NCBI GenBank assembly: GCA_014208095.1
Contig: JACHMT010000004.1
Location: forward strand, 1,116,001 to 1,180,000
Reading direction: 5' to 3'
DNA: 64,000 bases
DNA from: Actinospineispora eucalypti
Lineage (GTDB): Bacteria > Actinomycetota > Actinomycetes > Mycobacteriales > Pseudonocardiaceae
Shown here piece after piece: positions 57,737 through 64,000 of the stretch (positions within the stretch are counted from its first letter, which is position 1; each line of letters opens with the position of its first letter). A model generated the notes under the pieces. It was not told the origin of the DNA, searched no databases, and saw only the letters and a list, made by a program, of their open reading frames with translations. The position numbers were made by a program, and so were the translations under genes.

Positions 57737-58465
57737 ATGGAACCGACGTCGGGCACCGCCGAGAAGAAGCGCCACCCGACCGCCGAGCAACTGCCCCTGG
57801 AGCTGCGGTGCGCCCCCGCCGGATGGCTGGACGAGCCGCGGTGCACCCCCGGCGGGTGGCTGGACGAGATGCGGGAGTTCCGCGCCCGGGTGGCCTGGAA
57901 CGGCGGGCAGCGCCCGGCCTTCCGGCGCGCCGACGGGGGCTTCCACGATCCCGACCCGCACGACGCGCCGGCCTACCACCTCATCCTGCGGGAACCCCTC
58001 GGCGCCCGGATCGTCGGCTGCGTCCGCTACGCCCGGCTGGAGGCGCTGCCGGCCAGCCGCATCCGCGAGATCAACCCGCGCGCCGCGGCCGAGATGGTCA
58101 CCGCCGCCCGCTGCGCCGACTCCGACGTGCTGGAGGGCGGGCGCCTGATCGTCGATCCGGCCTGGCGGCAGCACGGACTGGCCAGCCACCTGCTGCTGGC
58201 CGGCACCGCGCTGGCGCGGGTGCTGGACCGCCGGTTGATCTGGGGCACCGCCGGCGTGCGGGAAGGCCAGGAGCGGGTCTTCCTCCGGCTCGGCTACCGC
58301 ACCGCCGACGCCCCGCTCGCGCCGGCACCGCACCTCGACGACGACCTGCGGATCATCGTCTGCACGCCCACCGAGGTGCCCGCCGAGATCGAGCCGCTCA
58401 TCGGGCGCCTCGAGCCGGCGCTGCGGGAGTGGCTAGTCCGCGTAGGTGGTGAAGGCCAGCGGTGA
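57737..58465 (+). CDS. GNAT-fold acyltransferase (FeeM/LuxI-like features)
   Basis: A 242-residue protein with a GNAT core: YHLILREPLGARIVGCVRYA strand pair, EGGRLIVDPAWRQHGLASHL with the acyl-CoA pyrophosphate loop (R-x-x-G-L/A), and the late ERVFLRLGYR. The E-x-x-R-L-x-V arrangement resembles N-acyl amino acid (FeeM) or acyl-HSL synthases more than typical acetyltransferases. The N-terminus contains a recent tandem duplication (RCAPAGWLDE / RCTPGGWLDE). ATG 57737 is 12 nt after the lyase, so an operon is likely. It could attach an acyl group, perhaps cinnamoyl from the lyase product, to an amine; this is inference. Its 3' end overlaps the convergent Nudix gene. Confidence 0.72.
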   Translation: MEPTSGTAEKKRHPTAEQLPLELRCAPAGWLDEPRCTPGGWLDEMREFRARVAWNGGQRPAFRRADGGFHDPDPHDAPAYHLILREPLGARIVGCVRYARLEALPASRIREINPRAAAEMVTAARCADSDVLEGGRLIVDPAWRQHGLASHLLLAGTALARVLDRRLIWGTAGVREGQERVFLRLGYRTADAPLAPAPHLDDDLRIIVCTPTEVPAEIEPLIGRLEPALREWLVRVGGEGQR

Positions 58466-59002
58466 ACAGGCGGGCAGGTCCCAGCGCTTCTCCGCGAACA
58501 GGGCGGCGGCGACGGCCTGTTGGGGCCCGGTGGTGCGCCAGCCGAGCAGCGCCGGGGCCGCGTCCAGCGAGGTCATCAGGCGGCGCACCCGCCGATCCTG
58601 GTCCGGGCCGACCCGGCGGGGGAGCACCTCGCCGATCCGCCCGACCATGCTGACCAGAGCCCTCGGTTCCCCGCCCTCGTCGGTTGCCCGATAGCCCAGC
58701 TGCACGGCCTCGGCGACGGTCACCCGCGCGTCCGCCAGCACCTGACGCCGCAGCGTCTCGACCAGATCGCCGTCACCGCCCTCCGGCGTGCCGCCGGGCA
58801 GCTGATAGTTCCCGTTGCCGTGGTCGTGCAGCAGTACCCGGCCCACCTGGTCGACCAGCCATCCGTAAACCCGCGCCACGGGCATCCCCGGCGGCACCGG
58901 CACCGGACGCCACCGGTCGTTCTCCCCCTCGATCACCGGCGCGACGATAGACCGCCAACCGCGCTCGGCCGGCACGACGAGCCGGGCGGGACGTCGACTC
59001 AT
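58433..59002 (-). CDS. Degenerate Nudix-fold protein
   Basis: A 189-residue protein (ATG 59002; longer starts up to 59089 are possible). The Nudix fold is evident from ARVYGWLVDQVGRVLLHDHG and YQLPGGTPEGGDGD, but the box that should read R-E-x-x-E-E-x-x-G reads RRQVLADAR, so the metal-binding glutamates are lost. Hydrolysis is unlikely; such proteins often act as ligand-binding regulators. It converges with the GNAT gene and overlaps it by 33 bp. Confidence 0.65.
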   Translation of the reverse strand: MSRRPARLVVPAERGWRSIVAPVIEGENDRWRPVPVPPGMPVARVYGWLVDQVGRVLLHDHGNGNYQLPGGTPEGGDGDLVETLRRQVLADARVTVAEAVQLGYRATDEGGEPRALVSMVGRIGEVLPRRVGPDQDRRVRRLMTSLDAAPALLGWRTTGPQQAVAAALFAEKRWDLPACSPLAFTTYAD

Positions 59003-59724
59003 CCGGGTGTTCACGATCGGGAACGCGGAATGCGAATTGGGTCCCGGATGAGCCGCCCGGCGTCGGGGGAAGGCACCGGAACGGCTCATCCGGGGCCGAG
59101 GAGATTACACCAGGTGGAAATCGCCGAAACGCGGCCCTTTGCAATTCTGTGCCGGCAATTCAGTGTCCTGAAATTGTGTTCCCCTAGGGGTATTCGCAAT
59201 TGGTTCGACCCCTGTTGAAAGCGTCAAACGCGATGCGCTACGCTTGTCGTGTGGCACAGCTCACACGGGACATGTGAGGGGTGCCGGGGGAGGAGTCGCC
59301 GCCCAGGTCGGCACGTCGGGGACCAGGGCGGCTGCTTCCCAAATCGTTCATCCGGCGCGGAACTCGAGTGCGGTGCGGCCATCGGCCACCGGGGTCGAGC
59401 CCCGGCCGCGCACCGACTCGAAGGCGCCGCCGGTGGGTTCATGATCCTAACCTGCCCGCGCGCCCCCGGGGAGCCCGAGTGACCGGGTTACCAGGCGTGC
59501 ACTAAGCGGCCGTGTAACGGTCTCGGCTTCAGAAGGCGACAACCGCCGACTGAGGCAAACCCACGGCGCCCTTGCCTTTTGGCGGCGTGACTTCGCGTGG
59601 GTACCCGGCACTCGGGCTGGGGATCTCCGGCCGGGAGATTGGGCCTTCTCCTCCGGCGCAACCTTGGCCAGCCGGCGTTCCCCGTGGACACGTTTCTACT
59701 CCTTGCGGCCGTTCCCGTCGAGAG
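59003..59724. other. 722-bp region without a recognisable gene
   Basis: It contains a perfect palindrome CCCCTAGGGG (59181-59190), a good promoter-like pair on the + strand (TTGAAA 59215-59220, TACGCT 59239-59244) and several overlapping short frames between 59244 and 59505. None has a family signature; the best, from GTG 59249 (77 codons), includes CEGCRG but lacks coding periodicity I can trust. A small RNA or unannotated short protein downstream of 59244 is possible. Confidence 0.5.
59215..59244 (+). promoter_or_regulatory. sigma-70-like promoter without an assigned gene
   Basis: TTGAAA and TACGCT are separated by 18 bp, near-ideal spacing for a housekeeping promoter. The expected start near 59251 precedes no recognised gene on the + strand for more than 1 kb. 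Confidence 0.4.
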
Positions 59725-60420
59725 TCAGTTGTCCAGCGCGGCGATCATTGCGTCGGCCATGGGACCGCTGGATGCCGGGTTCTGGCCGGTGAACAGGTTC
59801 CCGTCGCGCACGGTGAACGCCTGGTAGGCGGGCCCTCCCGAGTGGTGGGCGCCCATCTCCCGGAGCCGGCTGGCGAGCAGCCACGGTGCGCCGTCCGCCG
59901 TGCCGAAAAGTCTCTCCTCCTCGTCGGTGAACGCGGTCAGCCTCCGTCCCTCGAACACCCACCCGCCGGCCGGGTCGACGGCGGCGAGCAGGCCGGCCGG
60001 TCCGTGGCAGACGGCCCCGATGAGCTTCCCGGCCGCGTCCGCCTCCGTGAGCAGGCGGCCGAGGGCGGTGTCCCGGTGGAGGTCGACCACGGGACCGTGC
60101 CCGCCGGGAAGCACCACCGCGACGTAGTCGGCGATGTCCACCTCGTTCAGCTTGAGCGGCGGGCCGAACTCGCGCAGCGCGCGCTCGGCGTGCGCGACGT
60201 GGCGGGCGCAGTCGGCTCCGGCGATCTCCGGGTCGGCGCTGTGCCGGTCCAGCGGCTGGAGCACCCCGCCCGGGGAGGCGAAGTCCACCCGGTAGCCGGC
60301 CTCGACGAACTTCTGGTGCGGCGCGGCCAGCTCCTCGGCCCAGTACCCGGTCGGGTACGACGAGCCGTCGGTGCGCTCCCAGGCATCGGCGGCGGACATG
60401 ACGATCAGGATCTTGCTCAC
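59725..60420 (-). CDS. DJ-1/PfpI-superfamily protein (type 1 glutamine amidotransferase domain)
   Basis: A 231-residue protein of the Hsp31/DJ-1-like group: nucleophile elbow AVCHGPAGLL with Cys then His, acid in LPGGHGP, and VLIVMSAADAW-type first strand (MSKILIVMS). Relatives are glyoxalase III or deglycase-like stress proteins. GTG 60420 follows GAGAGGA. It is divergent from an MmyB-type regulator, which probably controls it. Confidence 0.88.
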   Translation of the reverse strand: MSKILIVMSAADAWERTDGSSYPTGYWAEELAAPHQKFVEAGYRVDFASPGGVLQPLDRHSADPEIAGADCARHVAHAERALREFGPPLKLNEVDIADYVAVVLPGGHGPVVDLHRDTALGRLLTEADAAGKLIGAVCHGPAGLLAAVDPAGGWVFEGRRLTAFTDEEERLFGTADGAPWLLASRLREMGAHHSGGPAYQAFTVRDGNLFTGQNPASSGPMADAMIAALDN

Positions 60421-60588
60421 CAGCGGTTCCTCTCGTTCGGCCGGTTCGGCGTGAATTCGGCGTGACTTCAGCGTGGCTCGGGGGAACCGCCGTGGACGCC
60501 CATTCCGCGCCCGGTCGGACCGAGGTCGCGCGAACCTAGGACGCGGAGGTCCAGCCGGGAACACGCCGGATCGGGAACAATCGGTCGG

Positions 60589-61479
60589 GTGGCCGGAACC
60601 AACCGCGAGCTCGCCGACTTCCTCCGGCGGGCGCGCGCCCAGGTGGACCCGTTGCGGGCCGGCCTTCCGCCCGACGGACGGGTGCGCCGGGTGCCGGGCC
60701 TGCGCCGCGAGGAGGTCGCGCTGTTGGCGGGGGTGTCCCCCGACTACTACGCCCGGCTGGAACAGGGCCGGCGCATCGTCCCTTCGCCGGCGGTGGTGGC
60801 GGCGATCGCCCGCGCGCTCGAGCTGGACGCGGCCGGGCGGGCGCACCTGGAGGACCTGATCGGGCTCACCGGGGCGCCGGCCCGCCGCCGGGTGCGTGGG
60901 GTGCAGCGCGTGCGACCCGGGCTCTATCAGCTGCTGGACGCCCTGGAGGACCAGCCGGCACTGGTGCTCGGGCGGCGCACCGACGTGCTGGCGGCCAACC
61001 GCCTGGCCCGGGCGCTGTTCACGGACTTCGACCGGATACCGCCGAAGCAGCGCAACTACGCGCGCTGGATCCTGCTCGACGAGGATGCACGGTCACTGTT
61101 CGTCGATTGGCCGGACCAGGCCAGGGCCGCGGTGCAGAGCCTGCGCCTGGACGTCGGCGACGACCCGGACGACCGGGTCACCACCGCACTGGTAACCGAG
61201 CTCCGCGAGCTCAGCCGGGAGTTCGGCATGTGGTGGGAGCAGCATCGGGTGCACCAGCGCACCCACGGCTCGAAGCGGCTGCGCCATCCGGTGGTCGGCG
61301 AGCTGACCGTCGAGTACGAGACCCTCAACCCGCCCGGTGACCCCGACACCACGCTGTTCGTCTACACCACCGAGCCGGGGTCTCCTTCGCGGCGGGCCTT
61401 GGAGCTGCTCGGCGGCTGGACGGCCACCGGAGGTCCCGGCGCGGTGCGCCTGCTCGCTCCGGGGGAGGCGGATGGATAA
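60589..61479 (+). CDS. MmyB-family XRE helix-turn-helix regulator
   Basis: A 296-residue regulator with an N-terminal XRE HTH (LRREEVALLAGVSPDYYARLEQGR) and a C-terminal MmyB-like PAS-type ligand domain (about 110-280: LLDALEDQPALVLGRRTDVLAANRLARALF). MmyB-like proteins bind fatty acids in known cases; effectors are otherwise unknown. GTG 60589. It is divergent from the PfpI-family gene (168 bp between starts) and 39 bp upstream of terC, which may be in the same operon. Confidence 0.9.
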   Translation: MAGTNRELADFLRRARAQVDPLRAGLPPDGRVRRVPGLRREEVALLAGVSPDYYARLEQGRRIVPSPAVVAAIARALELDAAGRAHLEDLIGLTGAPARRRVRGVQRVRPGLYQLLDALEDQPALVLGRRTDVLAANRLARALFTDFDRIPPKQRNYARWILLDEDARSLFVDWPDQARAAVQSLRLDVGDDPDDRVTTALVTELRELSREFGMWWEQHRVHQRTHGSKRLRHPVVGELTVEYETLNPPGDPDTTLFVYTTEPGSPSRRALELLGGWTATGGPGAVRLLAPGEADG

Positions 61480-61518
61480 CATCCGGCCGCGTTCCGATAT
61501 CCGTCCCGCGGAGGTGGC

Positions 61519-62514
61519 GTGCTCGAGATCAGCCTGTTGACCTGGGCCGTGACCATCGGGCTGATCGTGGCCCTGCTCGCGGTGGATCTGGCGCTGGCCG
61601 CGATGCGTCCGCACCGGGTGGGGTTCGGCGAGGCGAGCGCGTGGTCGGTGTTCTACGTGCTGGTCGCGGTCGGTTTCGGGGTGTGGTTCGCCTCCGTCCA
61701 CGGTGGTGAGTTCGGCGCCGAGTACTTCGCCGGCTACATCGTGGAGAAGAGCCTCTCGGTCGACAACCTGTTCGTCTTCGTGATCATCATGTCCACGTTC
61801 GTGGTGCCGGCCGAGTACCAGCACAAGGTGCTGACCTTCGGCATCGTGCTGGCGCTGATCATGCGCGGGATCTTCATCGCGGTCGGCGCCGCGCTGCTTT
61901 CCGTGTTCTCGGTGATGTTCCTGCTGTTCGGCCTGCTGCTGCTGTTCACCGCGATCCAGCTGTTCCGGCACCGCAACGAGGACCCGGACGTGGAGAACAA
62001 CGTCGTGGTCCGCACGGCGCGGCGGCTGCTGCCGGTGACCGACGACTACGTGGGCGGGCAGTTGTTCGCGCGGGTCGACGGGCGGCGGATGGTCACCCCG
62101 CTGCTGGTGGTGCTGGTGGCCATCGGCGGGGTGGACCTGCTATTCGCGCTGGACTCCATCCCGGCGGTGTTCGGCGTGACCGAGGAGCCCTACATCGTGT
62201 TCGCCGCGAACGCGTTCGCGCTGCTCGGCCTCCGTGCGCTGTACTTCCTGGTCACCGGGCTCCTGGACCGGCTGGTGTACCTGTCCGCCGGCCTCTCGGT
62301 GATCCTGGCGTTCATCGGGGTCAAGCTGATGCTGCACTGGGCGCACGTGGACATCGACGAACGGGTGCCGGAGATCCCGACCCCGGTCAGCCTCGGCGTG
62401 ATCATCGGCGTGCTGGTGGTGGTCACCGTGGCCAGCCTGGTCAAGACCCGTCGCGACCCGTCGGCCAAGGCGCACCCGGGCAGCCTGCGGGGGCAGCAGC
62501 GCAAGCCGGAATGA
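61519..62514 (+). CDS. TerC-family integral membrane protein
   Basis: A 331-residue protein with about nine membrane segments and TerC signatures: acidic residues within membrane spans (EKSLSVDNLFVFVII; GGVDLLFALDSIPAVFGVT) that bind metal ions, probably Mn. Relatives export Mn to extracytoplasmic enzymes or give tellurite resistance. GTG 61519 follows CGGAGG. The 39-bp upstream gap leaves no room for a yybP-ykoY riboswitch. Confidence 0.92.
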   Translation: MLEISLLTWAVTIGLIVALLAVDLALAAMRPHRVGFGEASAWSVFYVLVAVGFGVWFASVHGGEFGAEYFAGYIVEKSLSVDNLFVFVIIMSTFVVPAEYQHKVLTFGIVLALIMRGIFIAVGAALLSVFSVMFLLFGLLLLFTAIQLFRHRNEDPDVENNVVVRTARRLLPVTDDYVGGQLFARVDGRRMVTPLLVVLVAIGGVDLLFALDSIPAVFGVTEEPYIVFAANAFALLGLRALYFLVTGLLDRLVYLSAGLSVILAFIGVKLMLHWAHVDIDERVPEIPTPVSLGVIIGVLVVVTVASLVKTRRDPSAKAHPGSLRGQQRKPE

Positions 62515-62558
62515 GCCGGCCGGTCGCCGCGTTGTGTCGCTCCGGAAGGAGGCACACG

Positions 62559-62870
62559 ATGGAGACGATGGCGGAGCGGTACTACCGGGCGAGGATGTTC
62601 TTCGACGCGAAGGACTACGTCACGGCGTCGCGGCTGTTCGCCGAGCTGGTCGCCGAGGTGCCCGAGGACGCGGCGCTGGGCATGTTGCTGGCCCGGGCCT
62701 ACTACCACTCGGCGCAGCTCGGACGGGCCGAGGCGCAGCTGCGCAGGGTGCTGGAGCAGGACCCGGCCTCCGACTACGCGCACCTGCTGCTCGGGCGCAC
62801 CCTGCAGCGGCAGAGCCGGCACGACGAGGCGGCCGGTCACCTGCGGCTGGCCGAGGCCATGAGCGGGTGA
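62559..62870 (+). CDS. Small TPR protein
   Basis: A 103-residue protein made of about three tetratricopeptide helices pairs (YYRARMFFDAKDYVTASRLF; GMLLARAYYHSAQLGRAEAQL; YAHLLLGRTLQRQSRHDEAAGHL, quoted briefly). Probably a cytoplasmic protein-interaction adaptor. ATG 62559 with AAGGAGG 6 nt upstream is preferred to the ATG 62511 overlapping the terC stop. It may be co-transcribed with terC. Confidence 0.85.
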   Translation: METMAERYYRARMFFDAKDYVTASRLFAELVAEVPEDAALGMLLARAYYHSAQLGRAEAQLRRVLEQDPASDYAHLLLGRTLQRQSRHDEAAGHLRLAEAMSG

Positions 62871-62951
62871 CGTCGGCGGTTTGCCGCTGACCGGTCACCT
62901 TTGCCGGGGTCGGGGCGTCGGTGGGGTTATCAACGTCCACCGGAGGTACTC

Positions 62952-63299
62952 GTGTTCGCCGTCCATGCCACCGTCACCGTCCTCGCCGCGCTGTTCACCG
63001 GTCTCGCCGCGCTCGGCAACTTCCTCGGCCACGAGTACGTGCGGGAGCAGGCCCGCAAGATGCGGGTACCCAGCTCGTGGCGGTGGCCGCTGGGCACGCT
63101 GCTCGCGTCGGGCGCGTTGGGGCTGTTGGTCGGGTTTGCCGTGCCGTGGCTCGGACTGTTCGCCGCCGGCGGCCTGGTGCTGTATTTCGTCGGCGCGTTC
63201 TTTGCCCATCTGCGGGTGCGCGATTTCCAGCTCGGCCCGTGGGCGGCGTTCTTTACGCTGGTGGTGGGCGCTCTGGTGACCAACCTCTGGTACTACTAG
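62952..63299 (+). CDS. DoxX-like small membrane protein
   Basis: A 115-residue protein with four membrane helices and the DoxX-family pattern (LFTGLAALGNFLGHEYVREQARKMRVPSSW; GTLLASGALGLLVGF, in parts). DoxX proteins are linked to thiol/redox homeostasis (with SseA and SodA in mycobacteria). GTG 62952 follows CGGAGGT; the upstream ATG 62901 is less likely. 81 bp separate it from the TPR gene. Confidence 0.85.
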   Translation: MFAVHATVTVLAALFTGLAALGNFLGHEYVREQARKMRVPSSWRWPLGTLLASGALGLLVGFAVPWLGLFAAGGLVLYFVGAFFAHLRVRDFQLGPWAAFFTLVVGALVTNLWYY

Positions 63300-63337
63300 A
63301 CGATCTTTGTTTCGAGTCCGGCGAAAAGTGTCGGTGA

Positions 63338-63353
63338 TCGAACGTATAATCGA
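63338..63353 (+). promoter_or_regulatory. SOS-box-like operator overlapping a consensus -10 (TATAAT)
   Basis: TCGAACGTATAATCGA matches the actinobacterial LexA box (TCGAAC-N4-GTTCGA) at all but two positions. The perfect -10 TATAAT (63345-63350) is inside it, and the ATG at 63358 is 7 bp beyond, so the mRNA should be leaderless. Confidence 0.5.
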
Positions 63354-63357
63354 ATAC

Positions 63358-64000
63358 ATGGATGGCGGGCTTGGTGCGCGGCTGGCGGGGACCCCCGTCG
63401 GCCCAGCGCTGGGCTCGCTGTTGGCCTCGATCGATGTGACGGCGGTGCCGAACGGTTCGGTGATCGACTATCTGCAGGCCTCCGCGCGGCAGCGGTCGCA
63501 TACCGACGGGGTGTACCTCGGCGCGGTCGCCTCGACGCTGGAGCGTGACCCGTCCGCCAGCCCGGGTTCGGTGGTGTGTCTGGTGGAGCCGGATCGTTAC
63601 GCGGCGGATGAGGTGCGGGCGGCGTTGGCGATGACCCGTCGGCAGGGGTGGAACGAGTCCGAGTTCGCCTACCTGTTGTGTCGGGGTTTGCCGGCGGTGC
63701 ATGCGGAGATGTTGGCCGGGCGGGTCGATCGGGGCCGGGCGCTGGTGTTCGTCCAGCACCTGGCCGGTCTACCGGCCGCGCTGATCGTGAAGGTGCTGAA
63801 CGCGGTCCTGGCGGCGGCACCGGGGTTGACCACCGGCCAGCTGCGCGCCCGCATCCTGAAACTGATCATCACTGCGGATCCGGACCATGCCGAGGATGCC
63901 TACGAGCGGGCGTTGGCCGAGCGTGCGGTGGTGGGTTATCTGAACCCCGACGGCACCGCGGTCATCAGTGCGTCGGGCCTGCCGCCGGACGAGGCCGCCG
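63358..64000 (+). CDS. DUF222 / 13E12-repeat family protein (probable HNH endonuclease), 3' end outside window
   Basis: The first 214 codons of a DUF222-type protein, open at the right edge. Features: DYLQASARQRSHTDG, the conserved core LLCRGLPAVHAEMLAGRVDRGRALVF-like helices (quoted in part), and the LTTGQLRARI segment. Complete members usually carry a C-terminal HNH nuclease domain, not visible here. They are multi-copy in many actinobacteria, and some mycobacterial members are LexA-controlled; an SOS-like box and TATAAT lie directly upstream. No ribosome site, consistent with a leaderless message. Confidence 0.8.
   Translation, partial: MDGGLGARLAGTPVGPALGSLLASIDVTAVPNGSVIDYLQASARQRSHTDGVYLGAVASTLERDPSASPGSVVCLVEPDRYAADEVRAALAMTRRQGWNESEFAYLLCRGLPAVHAEMLAGRVDRGRALVFVQHLAGLPAALIVKVLNAVLAAAPGLTTGQLRARILKLIITADPDHAEDAYERALAERAVVGYLNPDGTAVISASGLPPDEAA

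Noticed and set aside
61480..61518. yybP-ykoY (Mn) riboswitch before terC
   Set aside because: Only 39 bp separate the upstream stop from terC, too short for the aptamer.

Overview
The window is high-GC actinobacterial chromosome, most likely from a sporulating member of the Pseudonocardiales. Pointers are the F420 genes fbiA/fbiB, a WhiB2-type Fe-S regulator, an SsgA-like sporulation protein, a DUF222/13E12-type gene, a DUF6777-like exported protein, frequent GTG starts and start/stop overlaps. The genus is inference. I saw no rRNA, tRNA, CRISPR or complete transposase gene.

1-12.3 kb is a conserved core: the end of an AlkA-like glycosylase, fbiA-fbiB, an M50 protease, whiB2, a zincin-like protein, DUF3499, then manB, a Trm112-like protein, an SIS-domain protein and manA, ending with a cation efflux gene. 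It resembles the M. tuberculosis Rv3262-Rv3255c neighbourhood. A TetR/hydrolase pair is inserted before manB. sahH and tmk, near the same block in mycobacteria, appear only at 42-44.6 kb, so about 30 kb of accessory DNA separates them here.

12.3-16.5 kb: 22-bp repeat arrays in opposite orientation flank an endonuclease-like gene, followed by a GlnA4-type gamma-glutamylation/oxidation operon with a divergent amino-acid permease. 18.3-30.6 kb holds the most unusual locus. A four-gene operon encodes a NarL response regulator, one intact histidine kinase fused to a P-loop GTPase-like module, and two kinase-like proteins that have lost key residues. Divergent from it is a 1204-residue protein joining an Hsp70 ATPase, a Pro/Thr-rich stalk, one membrane segment and a seven-bladed extracytoplasmic beta-propeller. 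Matching palindromes lie upstream and downstream of that gene. Next to this locus is a DUF6777-like exported protein with three blocks of low-complexity repeats.

30.6-41 kb: a YnfA-like protein, a META-domain protein, a MacB-type efflux operon, three small exported proteins with paired cysteines, an SsgA-like protein and signal peptidase I, an HxlR/tautomerase pair and a fatty-acid hydroxylase. 41-50 kb: an F420-type LLM oxidoreductase, tmk, NUDIX, sahH, a proline/alanine-rich membrane-anchored protein, folA-thyA, an orphan glutamate-mutase-L ATPase and an acyl-CoA ligase. 50-59 kb: a P450, an orphan LivK-type binding protein whose stop codon lies in the edge of a foldback MITE, a divergent IclR regulator, and a small gene group (ThiF-nitroreductase fusion, PAL-like lyase, GNAT, degenerate Nudix) that looks like an undescribed small-molecule pathway. 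59-64 kb: a PfpI protein, MmyB-like regulator, TerC, TPR and DoxX proteins, and the start of a DUF222 gene behind an SOS-like box.

A recurrent theme is short repeats (two 22-bp tandem arrays, a double-hairpin repeat, a MITE) sitting at gene 3' ends and in several cases supplying the stop codon.
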